Shown here piece after piece: positions 1 through 9,100 of a DNA stretch of 64,000 bases (positions within the stretch are counted from its first letter, which is position 1; each line of letters opens with the position of its first letter). Both the position numbers and the translations under genes were made by a program. This stretch comes from Geothermobacter hydrogeniphilus (GTDB lineage: Bacteria > Desulfobacterota > Desulfuromonadia > Desulfuromonadales > Geothermobacteraceae). The DNA lies in assembly GCF_002093115.1 (NCBI RefSeq), contig NZ_NAAD01000016.1, positions 41,388 to 105,387 on the forward strand. The letters run 5' to 3'. Under the pieces are notes generated by a model that was not told the DNA's origin, made no database searches, and saw only the letters and a program-made list of their open reading frames with translations.

Positions 1-311
1 GTCACCCCCTCGACGGTTACCACCTGCTGCAGGAACGTGGTTTCTTGACCAGAGAGGCGGAGATTCTCACCCTCCAGCATCATGAACGGGAAGACGGCAA
101 GGGCTATCCGGCCGGCCTGACCACGCCCGACATCCACCCCTACGCCCGCATCTGCCGGCTGGTCGACGTTTACGAGGCGCTGACCGCCGAGCGTCCCTAC
201 CACCAGCGCCGCAGCACCTTTGAAGCGCTCAAGTTCATGCAGGAAAAGATCCTCACCGATATCGACCAGGAGCTGATGGCCGGCTTTGTACGGTTGTTCG
301 CCAGGAGTTGA
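1..311 (+). CDS. HD-GYP domain phosphodiesterase, C-terminal fragment (cut by window edge)
   Basis: The frame is open from the left edge (codons from base 3) to TGA at 309-311, so only about 102 C-terminal residues are present. They contain the HP-LDGY-LL segment, then HHEREDGKGYPAGL, which is the HHExxDGxGYP signature of HD-GYP domains, followed by DVYEALTAERPYH, the usual D-x-Y-D/E-ALT-x-RPY motif. HD-GYP proteins bind iron and hydrolyse cyclic di-GMP (some cGAMP) in the cytoplasm. N-terminal sensor or receiver domains lie outside the window, so the input signal cannot be named. An internal ATG at 45 is a mid-domain methionine, not a start. Family assignment is firm; catalytic activity is inferred. 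Confidence 0.9.
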   Translation, partial: HPLDGYHLLQERGFLTREAEILTLQHHEREDGKGYPAGLTTPDIHPYARICRLVDVYEALTAERPYHQRRSTFEALKFMQEKILTDIDQELMAGFVRLFARS

Positions 312-394
312 AGAAACCCCCGGGGTCGCCAACCCTCTCCGCCTCTGCGTTAAAAGGCTTTTGAATCTCCTTGTGTATTGGCGCATTGGTGATT

Positions 395-1186
395 TCAGTT
401 GCGCAGCCGGTATCCCTTGCCGATCAGCAGCGCGACGATGCTGAAAAGAAGGATCGCCTGTGCCGCGGCGACGCCGAAGGCGACGCTGAAGGAGAGATCG
501 CCGACGCCGAGGACGGCGTGGCGAAAGCCGTCGATCAGGTAGAAAAGCGGGTTGAGATGGGAGAGGCCGGCCCAGAAGCCGGGCAGAATGGAAATCGGGT
601 AGAAGACCCCGCCGAGATAGATCAGCGGCAGGATCAGGAAGTTGGTAAACATCGACAGGGCGTCGAAATTATTGGCGAAAATGGCCGCCAGCAGCCCGAA
701 CTGGGCGAACAGGAAGCTGGCCAGGCAGGCCATTGCCAGGGCTGCCGGCGGGTGCGCCCAGGGGAGTCGGGCGAACAGGGTCGAGATCAACCAGACCGCC
801 AGGCCGACGCCGATGCCGCGGATCATCGCCGCCAAAGTGTAGGCGCAGATGAACTGCGGCGGAGAGATCGGTGTCACCAGCAGGTCGACGATGTTGCCGA
901 GATAGCGCGACATGAAGAGGCTGGAGCTGGTATTGGCGAAGGAGTTGTTGATCACCCCCATCAGGATCAGGCCGGGAATGACGAACTGGGCATAGGAGAA
1001 GCCCTCCAGCACGCTGATTCGCTCGCCGAGGGTGGCGCCGAAGACGAACAGGTAGAGGGACGCGGAGATGATCGGTGCCAGCAGGGTCTGCGATGACACC
1101 CGCAGAAAGCGGCGGATTTCCTTCTGAGTCAGGGTCCAGAAGGGCTGCCAGCGATGGTAGCGGCGATCGCCGAAAACCAGTTTCAT
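395..1186 (-). CDS. ABC-2 type transporter permease (YadH-like)
   Basis: A 263-residue polytopic membrane protein of the ABC-2 family, with about six hydrophobic segments and the conserved region LVTPISPPQFICAYTLAAM followed by LPLIYLGGVFYPISILP, which resemble YadH/NodJ-type permeases. Its ATG (1186) overlaps the stop of the upstream ATPase gene in an ATGA arrangement (4 bp), so the two are translationally coupled and almost certainly form one exporter. Substrate cannot be told from sequence; related systems export lipids, polysaccharide parts or drugs. The gene ends facing the HD-GYP gene. Confidence 0.88.
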   Translation of the reverse strand: MKLVFGDRRYHRWQPFWTLTQKEIRRFLRVSSQTLLAPIISASLYLFVFGATLGERISVLEGFSYAQFVIPGLILMGVINNSFANTSSSLFMSRYLGNIVDLLVTPISPPQFICAYTLAAMIRGIGVGLAVWLISTLFARLPWAHPPAALAMACLASFLFAQFGLLAAIFANNFDALSMFTNFLILPLIYLGGVFYPISILPGFWAGLSHLNPLFYLIDGFRHAVLGVGDLSFSVAFGVAAAQAILLFSIVALLIGKGYRLRN

Positions 1187-2139
1187 GCTTCCCCTTCCCC
1201 GTTGTTTTTGAGACCGGTCATTTCGATAAAGATATCTTCGAGGTTCGGCTGCCGGGTTTCAATCTCCGCCACCTGCAGGCCGAGGCTGCTGATGCGCCCG
1301 AGCAATTCACCGCTGGCGGCCCCCTGCGGCACCGGCAGGGTCAGAATCAGCCCCTCCCCCTCCAGTCGCGGCTCGAGGTCCGCCAGCTCCGGCGGCGGCG
1401 AAGCCAGGGGGTGTTTCAGTTGCAGCACCAGCTCCCGCCGGCCGCAGCGCTGCAGCAGGCTGGAAGTCTTTTCCAGTGCGAGGATTTCGCCGTGGTTCAT
1501 GATGGCGATCCGTTCGCACATCTGCTCGGCTTCTTCGAGGTAGTGGGTGGTGAGCAGGATACTGGTCCCCTGGTTGTTGATCTCGCGGACGAAGTCCCAC
1601 AGCGAATGGCGCAGTTCGACATCGACGCCGGCGGTCGGTTCATCGAGGATCAGCAGCTTCGGCTTGTGAATCAGCGCTTTGGCGATCATCATCCGCCGTT
1701 TCAGGCCGCCGGAGAGCTTGATGATCACCTTGCCGAGATGCGGCCGCAGGCCGAGACGATCAATCAGCATGTTGCGCCAGGCCGGATCGTCATCGACCCC
1801 GAAGTAGCCGGAGTGGATGCGCAGCGACCGGTCGATGGTGAAGAAGTTGTCGATGACGATTTCCTGGTGCATGACTCCGGTCAGCCGGCGGGTCAGCCGG
1901 TAGTCGCGAACATTGTCGAGGCCGAAGATTTCCACCCGGCCGCCGCCGATGCGGGTGACTCCGGCGATCATGTTGATGGTGGTGCTTTTACCGGCGCCGT
2001 TGGGGCCGAGCAGGCCGAAGATCTCGCCGGCGCGGATTTCAAAGGAGATCCCTTTGACCACTTCAGGGCCGTCGAAACGTTTGCGCAGCTTGGAGATTTT
2101 CAGCGCGGGAGAAGTTTGATTTGCAGTTGTCGCGTGCAT
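1183..2139 (-). CDS. ABC transporter ATP-binding protein (YadG-like)
   Basis: A 318-residue cytoplasmic ATPase. Walker A GPNGAGKST is at residues 45-53, the Q-loop glutamine near 92, the signature LSGGLKRR at 142-149 (a slightly degenerate LSGGQ), Walker B plus D-loop LLILDEPTAGVD at 162-173 and the H-loop LLTTH at 195-199. A C-terminal extension of about 80 residues (DUF4162-like position) follows the nucleotide-binding domain. The frame is open to a TTG at 2175, but that TTG is part of a -35 box and the ATG at 2139 gives the family's usual N-terminus, so 2139 is chosen. It drives the permease encoded downstream. No Shine-Dalgarno precedes the ATG; see the promoter entry. Confidence 0.88.
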   Translation of the reverse strand: MHATTANQTSPALKISKLRKRFDGPEVVKGISFEIRAGEIFGLLGPNGAGKSTTINMIAGVTRIGGGRVEIFGLDNVRDYRLTRRLTGVMHQEIVIDNFFTIDRSLRIHSGYFGVDDDPAWRNMLIDRLGLRPHLGKVIIKLSGGLKRRMMIAKALIHKPKLLILDEPTAGVDVELRHSLWDFVREINNQGTSILLTTHYLEEAEQMCERIAIMNHGEILALEKTSSLLQRCGRRELVLQLKHPLASPPPELADLEPRLEGEGLILTLPVPQGAASGELLGRISSLGLQVAEIETRQPNLEDIFIEMTGLKNNGEGEA

Positions 2140-2146
2140 GAGGGGT

Positions 2147-2175
2147 ATAATAGGCGCAAGGACGCTAAAGGACAA
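2147..2175 (-). promoter_or_regulatory. Sigma-70-type promoter of the ABC exporter operon, start-proximal
   Basis: On the minus strand TTGTCC (2175-2170), a 17-bp spacer and TATTAT (2152-2147), then 7 nt (ACCCCTC) and the ATG at 2139. Transcription would begin at or within a base or two of the start codon, so the mRNA is predicted to be leaderless. Confidence 0.6.
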
Positions 2176-2226
2176 CCGTGGCCGTAAACGATAAAATGGA
2201 AAATTTCAAGCACAGGAGATTCTTCG

Positions 2227-2802
2227 ATGGTCAAGCTTGACCGGATCACCACCGGCGGCGGCGACAAGGGACAGACCAGCCTGGTCGACGGATCCCGGGT
2301 GCCGAAACAGTCGCTCCGGGTGGAGGCCTATGGCGGGGTCGATGAACTCAACAGCCTGTTCGGCGTGGTGCTGCTCGAAGCGCTGCCGCAGGGTGTCGGG
2401 CCGGAACTGGAGCGGATTCAGAACGACCTGTTTGATCTTGGCGCTGATTTCGCCACGCCGAGCGACGGGGCGGTCGGTGAGCGGGCCCTGCGCATCACCG
2501 ATAATCACGTGAAACGTCTCGAAGCCGAGGTTGATCGGGTCACCGCTCTGCTGGAACCGTTGACCAGCTTCGTCCTGCCCGGCGGCACCCGCGCCGGGGC
2601 GCTGCTGCATCTGGCCCGCGCCACCGCCCGGCGGGTTGAACGCCAGGCCTGGCGGCTGGTCGAAGAGGAGGGGGTCGAAAAGATCAACCCCCGGGCCCTG
2701 ACCTACCTCAACCGCCTCTCCGACCTCTGCTTCGTCTGGGCCCGGCTGGCCAATGACGGTGGGCGGGCCGACCGACTCTGGCAGCCCTGCGACAACTGCT
2801 GA
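2227..2802 (+). CDS. PduO-type cob(I)alamin adenosyltransferase
   Basis: A 191-residue protein that begins with KLDRITTGGGDKGQTSL, close to the TRxGDxGxT ATP-binding motif of PduO/MMAB-type adenosyltransferases, followed by RVEAYGGVDELNS. Later segments LPGGTRAGALLHLARATAR and LTYLNRLSDLCFVWAR match the conserved R-x-x-x-R and LNRLSD-LF regions of the all-alpha fold. It transfers the adenosyl group from ATP to cob(I)alamin to make coenzyme B12. The start ATG at 2227 has AGGAG 9 nt upstream. It stands alone, divergent from the ABC operon, and ends just before a dispersed repeat copy and a terminator. Confidence 0.92.
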   Translation: MVKLDRITTGGGDKGQTSLVDGSRVPKQSLRVEAYGGVDELNSLFGVVLLEALPQGVGPELERIQNDLFDLGADFATPSDGAVGERALRITDNHVKRLEAEVDRVTALLEPLTSFVLPGGTRAGALLHLARATARRVERQAWRLVEEEGVEKINPRALTYLNRLSDLCFVWARLANDGGRADRLWQPCDNC

Positions 2803-2945
2803 GGCGGCCGATACGCACCCATCTGCGGCGTTACGCTCAGCCTTCAATCCTCGACGTAGCTGCCGCTACGCCTGCGGTTTCAGTCTTCGCAAGCCTTGCA
2901 TCTGGGCACGTCTCGACCGCCTCGCAACAGAGGTTACAGGGGGGT
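2803..2945 (+). repeat. Dispersed hairpin repeat family A, solitary copy
   Basis: It starts immediately after the adenosyltransferase stop. It shares CACCCATCTGC, a central GTAGC-tgcc-GCTAC hairpin (2856-2869) and GCCTTGCATCTGGGCAC with the tandem copies at 5337-5965. Outer arms (GAGGCGGcC / GACCGCCTC) are complementary. No coding content is supported. Confidence 0.75.
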
Positions 2946-2996
2946 GAGACTGCATCGAACCGTGACGGAAGGAACGGTTGGTCTTGGCAAACGAAA

Positions 2997-3030
2997 GGGG
3001 CTGCTCCCGCATGGTGAGCAGCCCCTTTTT
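2997..3030. terminator. Bidirectional intrinsic terminator between cobalamin adenosyltransferase and tatC
   Basis: A perfect 10-bp stem GGGGCTGCTC (2997-3006) / GAGCAGCCCC (3016-3025) with a 9-nt loop is followed by TTTTT on the plus strand; on the minus strand the same stem is followed by TTTCGTTT. It serves the convergent adenosyltransferase and tat units. Confidence 0.85.
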
Positions 3031-3057
3031 GCAGTTTTCAGAAGAGGTTGGTCAACT

Positions 3058-3843
3058 TCAGTCGGCTTCCCCCTCCCCTTCGCTTTCATCCTCATCTTCA
3101 AATTCATCCGCGGTTTTCTTCTTGCCGAAGAAACGTGCCACCCAGATGCCGATTTCGTAGAGAATGACAAAGGGCAACGCCAGGGCGACCTGGGAGAAGA
3201 CATCGGGCGGGGTGAGGATGGCGCCGATGACGAAGCCGATCACCAGCGCGTACTTGCGCTTGGCGGCCAGCCACTTGTAGTCGACAATGCCGATGCGGGC
3301 GAGGAAGAAGATGATGATCGGCAGTTCGAACACCACACCGAAGGCGAACAGCAGCTTGGTGGCAAAGGAGAGATAGCCGCCCATCGACAGCATCGGCGCC
3401 AGGCTGCCCTTCAGGCCGAAACCAATCAGGAAGGTGAAGATGCGCGGGAAGACGAAGAAGAAGCCGAAGTAGGTACCGACGCCGAAGCAGAGGCAACTGG
3501 CGAGGACAAAGGGAATCGCCAGCCGTTTCTCGTTGCTGTAGAGTCCGGGGGCGATGAAGGCCCAGATCTGCCAGAAAATGATAGGCAGGGCGACCAGGAA
3601 GCCGGCCAGGGCACCGAGTTTCATGTAGGTGAAGAAGGGCTCGGTGGCGTTGATGAAGACCAGCGAACTGCCTTCCGGCAGGGCGGTCTTGACCGGCCCG
3701 GCGATGTAGCTGAACAGTCGTTCGGCAAAACTGTAGCAGACGAGAAAGGCGATGAACCAGGCGGCGGCGGAAATCGTCAGGCGTTTGCGCAGTTCTTCAA
3801 GATGGGCCATCAGCGGCAATTGTTCTTCAGCCACGTTGCTCAT
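3058..3843 (-). CDS. tatC: Twin-arginine translocase subunit TatC
   Basis: A 261-residue inner-membrane protein with six predicted transmembrane helices. The N-terminal [11 protein letters not shown] (12-22), the F-x-P pocket around [13 protein letters not shown] and the late [10 protein letters not shown] motif are hallmarks of TatC, which recognises twin-arginine signal peptides of folded exported proteins such as respiratory metalloenzymes. The C-terminus carries an acidic tail (about 22 residues rich in E and D) that is longer than in many TatC proteins. The gene overlaps the end of the TatA/B gene by 17 bp, so the two are co-transcribed and probably coupled. Confidence 0.95.
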   Translation of the reverse strand: MSNVAEEQLPLMAHLEELRKRLTISAAAWFIAFLVCYSFAERLFSYIAGPVKTALPEGSSLVFINATEPFFTYMKLGALAGFLVALPIIFWQIWAFIAPGLYSNEKRLAIPFVLASCLCFGVGTYFGFFFVFPRIFTFLIGFGLKGSLAPMLSMGGYLSFATKLLFAFGVVFELPIIIFFLARIGIVDYKWLAAKRKYALVIGFVIGAILTPPDVFSQVALALPFVILYEIGIWVARFFGKKKTADEFEDEDESEGEGEAD

Positions 3844-4255
3844 CCTTGTGCTCTTCCTTGTTCAGGCTGTCCTGCTTGTCATCCAGCTCGGCGTTGGTCG
3901 AGTCTTCGCGCAACGCGTCGGTCCCGCTCGTCTCCTCCGTGGTCTGTTCGGCCAGCGGCCCGAGCCCTTCCTGTGGTTCGTCGTCGACCTCGGTTTTCAC
4001 CCCGCTGTAGTAGGGTCCGGGTTCTTCCTCGGCACTGTCGGGAGGCTGCAGCTTGCCGCCCTCGAGAATCTGCCTGCGCAACTCGTCGGTGCGGGTTTCC
4101 TCCTGGATGGTGTGCTTGAATTCGTCGGTTGCTTTCTTGAATTCATTCATGGCCCGCCCCATGGCACGGGCGATATCGGGGAGTTTTTTCGGGCCGATGA
4201 CCATCAGCGCGATGGCGAGAATCATCAGCAGTTCAGGGAAGCCGATTCCAAACAT
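3827..4255 (-). CDS. tatB: Tat translocase TatA/TatB-type subunit
   Basis: A 142-residue protein starting [10 protein letters not shown], with one N-terminal membrane helix (about residues 5-20), the hinge [10 protein letters not shown] and an amphipathic helix ([17 protein letters not shown]), then a long acidic tail. [15 protein letters not shown] is the TatB/TatA pattern; the glutamate at position 8 and proline in KKLP lean toward TatB. The frame extends upstream to 4297, but ATG 4255 has AGGA nearby and gives the family N-terminus. With tatC it forms the twin-arginine receptor complex. No second TatA-like gene is present here, so it may serve both roles. Confidence 0.9.
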   Translation of the reverse strand: MFGIGFPELLMILAIALMVIGPKKLPDIARAMGRAMNEFKKATDEFKHTIQEETRTDELRRQILEGGKLQPPDSAEEEPGPYYSGVKTEVDDEPQEGLGPLAEQTTEETSGTDALREDSTNAELDDKQDSLNKEEHKDEQRG

Positions 4256-4284
4256 GTCGTAGAGTCCTGGTTGAGAGTCGGTTG

Positions 4285-4313
4285 AGAATAGCCGCAATCA
4301 GGGGGCAAGTCAA
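4285..4313 (-). promoter_or_regulatory. tatBC promoter
   Basis: Minus strand TTGACT (4313-4308), 17-bp spacer, TATTCT (4290-4285), giving a leader of about 25 nt before the ATG at 4255. It is divergent from the nadA promoter. Confidence 0.7.
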
Positions 4314-4336
4314 GGATGTGAAAGGGGCTTAACGGT

Positions 4337-4365
4337 TTGACATAGCAGGACTTTTCCACTAGACT
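4337..4365 (+). promoter_or_regulatory. nadA promoter
   Basis: TTGACA (4337-4342), 17-bp spacer, TAGACT (4360-4365). The -35 is a perfect consensus. Expected transcription start is near 4372, leaving a leader of about 47 nt with AAGGA before the ATG. Confidence 0.75.
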
Positions 4366-4418
4366 GCGCCCCTGTGCCGTTTACGGAATCTTCAAATGGA
4401 AGATTAAGAAGGATCGTC

Positions 4419-5336
4419 ATGACCGAGCAAGAGATCAAAAAGGAAATTCGCCGTCTGTGTGATGAGCGCGACGCCCTGCTGCTGGCGCACAACTATCAGC
4501 GTGACGAGGTTCAGGAAATAGCCGATATCACCGGGGATTCCCTCGGCCTGTCGATGGAGGCGGCGAACACCGACAAACAGGTTATCGTTTTCTGCGGGGT
4601 CCATTTCATGGCGGAGAGCGCCGCCATTCTCGCTCCGCAGAAAACCGTGTTGCTGCCGCGCGCCGATTCCGGTTGTCCGATGGCCGACATGGTCACTGCA
4701 GAAGGGCTGCGTGACCTGAAGCGGCAGCATCCCGACGCCACCGTTGTCACCTACGTCAACTCCTCGGCGGCGGTCAAGGCCGAAAGCGATATCTGCTGCA
4801 CCTCCTCCAACGCCGTCAACGTGGCCCGCTCACTCGAGACGAAAAAACTGTTGCTGGTGCCCGATCGCAATCTCGGCCGTTACATCGCTTCGCACCTGCC
4901 GGACAAGGAATGCATCTGCTGGGAAGGCTATTGTCCGACCCACGACCGGCTCAAGGTTGCCGATATCGAGCAGGCCCGTGCCGACCACCCGGATGCCCTG
5001 TTCATGGCCCACCCCGAGTGTACCCCCGAAATTCTCGAACTGGCCGACCATATCTGTTCGACCAGCGGCATGTACGAATACGCCCGCAGCAGTGAGGCCC
5101 GCAAGTTCATCGTCGGCACCGAGATGGGCATCCTCTACCGGCTGCGCAAGGAGAACCCGGACAAGGAGTTCATCCTGCCGAGCCAGGCGCTGATCTGCCC
5201 GAATATGAAACTGACCAATCTTGAAGATATTCTCAGGGCGCTGCAGACCCTTGAGCCGCGGATCACAGTGGCTGAGGAGGTTCGGGTGCGGGCGAAGATG
5301 GCGTTGGACAGGATGCTGGCAGTCCCCCGCGATTAG
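4419..5336 (+). CDS. nadA: Quinolinate synthase NadA
   Basis: A 305-residue cytoplasmic iron-sulfur enzyme that condenses iminoaspartate with dihydroxyacetone phosphate to make quinolinate for NAD synthesis. Segments [29 protein letters not shown] and MAHPEC are typical. Three cysteines fit the 4Fe-4S ligands: C86 in SGCPMAD, C172 in WEGYCPTHD and C260 in LICPNMK. An upstream GTG at 4374 is in frame, but ATG 4419 is preceded by AAGGA and matches the family N-terminus. nadB and nadC are not in the window. A four-copy repeat array begins directly after the stop. Confidence 0.95.
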   Translation: MTEQEIKKEIRRLCDERDALLLAHNYQRDEVQEIADITGDSLGLSMEAANTDKQVIVFCGVHFMAESAAILAPQKTVLLPRADSGCPMADMVTAEGLRDLKRQHPDATVVTYVNSSAAVKAESDICCTSSNAVNVARSLETKKLLLVPDRNLGRYIASHLPDKECICWEGYCPTHDRLKVADIEQARADHPDALFMAHPECTPEILELADHICSTSGMYEYARSSEARKFIVGTEMGILYRLRKENPDKEFILPSQALICPNMKLTNLEDILRALQTLEPRITVAEEVRVRAKMALDRMLAVPRD

Positions 5337-5965
5337 GGTGCGAGGGCGGCTGAAAAGCACCCATCTGCTGCGTTGCTCCCGCCTTCGGTCGCTGCGACGT
5401 AGCTGCCGCTACGCCTCACGCCCTCAGTTGGGAGACGCCTTGCATCTGGGCACTTTTGAGCCGCCTTGGAGCGGTAGTGGGAAAGCGTTTTTAGATGAGA
5501 TTGTGGGTGCGAGGGCGGCTGAAAAGCACCCATCTGCTGCGTTGCTCCTGCCTTCGGTCGCTGCGACGTAGCTGCCGCTACGCCTCACTCCCTCAGTTGG
5601 GAGACGCCTTGCATCTAGGCACTTTTGAGCCGCCTTGGAGCGGTGGTGGGAAAGCGTTTTCAGATGAGATTGTGGGTGCGAGGGCGGCTGAAAAGCACCC
5701 ATCTGCTGCGTTGCCCCACCTTCGGTCGCTGCGACGTAGCTGCCGCTACGCCTCACGCCCTCAGTTGGGAGACGCCTTGCATCCGGGCACTTTTGAGCCG
5801 CCTTGGAGCGGTAGTGGTGGGGACGTGTTTTCAGGTGAGATTGTGGGTGCGAGGGCGGCTGAAAAGCACCCATCTCGCGTTGCTCCCGCCTTCGGTCGCT
5901 GCGACGTAGCTGCCGCTACACCTCGTTCCCTTAGTCGAGAGACGCTTTGCATCTGCTGTCGTCTG
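5337..5965 (+). repeat. Four-copy tandem array of repeat family A (period 169-171 bp)
   Basis: This gene-free stretch after nadA holds four head-to-tail units beginning CGAGGGCGGCTGAAAAGC at 5341, 5510, 5679 and 5850, so the periods are 169, 169 and 171 bp. Each unit has AGCACCCATCTGCTGCGTTG, a central GTAGC-tgcc-GCTAC hairpin, GCCTTGCATC-GGGCAC and TTTTGAGCCGCC, then a linker of about 45 bp. The last unit is degenerate after the central hairpin and loses GCTG near 5875. The repeat translates in several frames into repeated peptides, but codon content and the presence of the same element in other intergenic places show that it is not coding. Confidence 0.9.
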
Positions 5966-5993
5966 TTGCTCTGGCTCAACATTCCAGAGGCAT

Positions 5994-6095
5994 TTGGCCG
6001 CCAAGACGCCAAGAACGCCAAGCAACCCTTTTGAATCTTTTGTTTTTCTTGGCGCTCTTGGCGTCTTGAGCGAGCGCAGCGAGCGGGTGGCAGAT
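5994..6095. repeat. Inverted repeat family B copy upstream of mfd
   Basis: The left arm GCCGCCAAGACGCCAAGA with further CGCCAAG, and the right arm CTTGGCGCTCTTGGCGTCTT, can pair across about 30 bp. The element ends in GAGCGAGCGCAGCGAGCGGG-TGGC, 8 bp from the mfd start region. Related copies lie before uvrA and cysS. Confidence 0.7.
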
Positions 6096-6102
6096 TTTAA
6101 CC

Positions 6103-9100
6103 ATGACCGAAGACCCTTCCCAGGATATCCAGCACGCCACCATCCGCAGCATTGTCGAGCAGTGCGCCGCCTCGACCGGTCGTGCCGAGGTTCTCGGTCT
6201 GCACGGCAGCGCCGGAGCTCATCTGCTGGCGCGGCTGCTGGCGGAAGCTGCGCGGCCGCTGGTGGTGGTGGCACCCGACCAGAAGCAGGCGACGCGGCTG
6301 GCGCAGGATCTCGCCTTTTACCATGGCCGACCCGGGGAAATCGGCCAGTTGCCGGCCTGGGAGATGCGGCCCTACGACGTCCTGACGCCGCACCCCGAGG
6401 TTGAGGCGACGCGGCTGGCGACCCTGGCACGCCTGGCTTCCGGTCAGCTGCGGGCGGTGGTGCTGCCGGTGCAGTCGCTGCTGCAGAAACTGATTCCGCG
6501 ACAGGTTCTGGCCCAGCTCAGCGAATGTTTCGAGCTGGATGTCGAATATCCCCGTGAACAGCTGTTGACGCGTCTTGGTGAACTCGGTTATCAGCCGGTG
6601 CCGCTGGTTGAGGATCGAGGCACCTTCTCGGTGCGTGGTGACATCCTCGACCTGTTTCCGCCGAGCGGCGAACGTCCCTTGAGGCTCGAATTCTTCGGTG
6701 ACACGCTGGAAAAGATTCGTCCCTTCGATCCGGTCAGCCAGCGCTCTCTGCCGGAGTCCTGTTCCCGGGTCGAACTGCAGCCGGCACGCGAGCTGGTTCT
6801 TGCCGGGGAGCACCTGAACTGTTTTCTGACCCGGCTCAAGGATCGCTGCGATGAGCTCGGATTGCCCCGATCGGTGCGGGAGACCGTTGCCGACGAGGCG
6901 CGCGAAGGGCTGCTCGCGCCCGGTCGCAGTTTCCTGCTGCCACTCAACTATGCACGGCTCGATACCCTCTTCGACTACGTCGACGATGCCCGCTGGGTGC
7001 TGGTCGATCCGCCGGCGGTCGAACAGGGAGCAGACGTTTTCGCCGGTGAAGTACACGACGGTGAGGCGGCTGCCGCCCGGCGCGGGGAACCCTATGTCGC
7101 GGCCGGGAGTCTCTATCTCACGCCGGAAGAACTGGAACAGCAGCTCAGTCTGCGGCCGCGGCTTGAGTTCTCCAGCCTGCAGGTCTACCGGCTGGAGGAT
7201 GATCATCCCCTGTTCCGGGTCGATGCTCAGGGAAACGGCGACCTGCGGGCTGATCTGCAGCAGCCGGACGGCGGCCTGGCGAAGCTGGCCGAACGGTTCA
7301 GTTCCTGGCGGCAGGGCGGCTGGCGGATTCTGCTGGTCTGTCATACCCGCGGCCAGGCGGAACGGCTTGCCGACCTGCTGGCGCCCTACGGTCTCGACCT
7401 GCCCGCCGATCCCCCGCCCTTTTCCACCCTGCCCGACGCCGGTGAACTGCAGCTGGTACGCGGGGACCTTTCGTCCGGTTTCCGCCTGCCGCTGGAAAAG
7501 CTGGTGGTGGTCACCGAGGAGGAGTTGTTTGGTCGCCGTGTTCGGCGTCGGCGCAGCAACGAAGAGCGCGCCAGGGCGCTGCTCTCTTCGCTGGCGGAAC
7601 TGAAAAATGGCGATCTGGTGGTGCATGCCGACCATGGTATCGGCCGCTACCACGGGCTTGAACACCTGCAGCTCGGTCCGGTCGAGGGTGATTTCCTCCA
7701 TCTTGAATATGCCGGAGCCGACAAGCTCTTCCTGCCGATCGACCGGATCGAAAAGGTACAGAAATATGTCGGGGGCGAAGGGGGCGAGCCGAAGCTGGAC
7801 AAGATGGGCGGTCAGGGCTGGGAAAAGGCCCGCCTGCGGGCCCGCGCCATGGTCGAGGAACTGGCCCGTGAACTGCTGCAGATCTATGCCCGCCGGGAGA
7901 TGACCGGCGGCTATCGTTACAGTCCCCCTGATCGCCTGTACCGGGAATTCGAAGCGGCCTTCCCCTACGAGGAAACCCCCGATCAGCTGGCCGCCATCGA
8001 AGATGTGCTGGCGGACATGACCGGTGACAAGACCATGGACCGTCTGGTCTGCGGGGATGTCGGCTACGGCAAGACCGAGGTCGCCATCCGCGCAGCCTTC
8101 AAGGCGGTTCTTGACAGTCGTCAGGTGGCGATGCTGGTGCCGACCACGGTTCTGGCCCAGCAGCATCTGGTTTCCTTCCGTGAGCGGCTCAGGGATTTTC
8201 CGGTGACGGTGGAGATGGTCTCCCGCTTCGTCCCGCCGGTGCGGCAGAAAGAGATTCTGCAGCGCGTCGCGGAGGGCCGGGTCGACATCCTGATCGGCAC
8301 CCACCGATTGCTGCAGCGTGATGTCCGCTTCAAGGACCTGGGGCTGGTTGTCATCGACGAGGAACAGCGCTTCGGTGTCACCCATAAAGAGCGGTTGAAA
8401 AAACTGCGTGCCGAGGTCGATGTGCTGACCCTGACCGCCACGCCGATTCCGCGGACCCTGCACCTGTCGATGGCCGGTCTGCGCGATCTGTCGATTATCG
8501 AGACGGCGCCGGTCGACCGGTTGGCGATCCGCACCTATGTCACCCGTTTCGACGAGGAACTGGTCAGTGAGGCAATCCGCCGTGAACTGCGGCGCGGCGG
8601 GCAGGTCTTCTTTGTCCATAACCGGGTGCAGAATATCGAGCCGATGGCCGATTACCTGCGCAACCTGGTGCCGGAGGCGAAGATCACTGTCGGTCATGGC
8701 CAGCTTGGCGAGAAAGAGCTGGAACAGGTGATGATCGATTTCATCGAGGGGCGCAGCAACGTGCTGGTCTGTTCGACCATCATCGAGAGCGGTCTCGATA
8801 TCCCGCGTGCCAACACCATCATCATCAACCGCGCCGATTGTTTCGGCCTCGCCCAGCTCTACCAGTTGCGCGGCCGGGTCGGACGGTCGAAACAGCGTGC
8901 TTACGCCTACCTGTTGATCCCCGGTGAGGGGGCGTTGACCCGGCAGGCGCGCGAACGGCTCAAGGTGCTGCAGGATCTGACCGAACTCGGTGCCGGATTT
9001 CGCATCGCCAGCCATGATCTTGAACTGCGCGGTGCCGGCGACCTGCTCGGTGCCCGCCAGGCCGGCCAGATCGCCGCCGTCGGCTTCGAGATGTACACTG

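Noticed and set aside
2139..2175. TTG at 2175 as the start of the ABC ATPase
   Set aside because: It is the -35 box of a well-formed promoter and would add 12 residues not seen at the family N-terminus.
5424..5873. 149-codon minus-strand frame with repeated peptides
   Set aside because: It is the translation of the family A repeat array; the same DNA element is found in several intergenic sites in other frames.
5337..5965. Possible CRISPR array
   Set aside because: The repeated unit is about 169 bp with no unique spacers; the linkers are also repeated.
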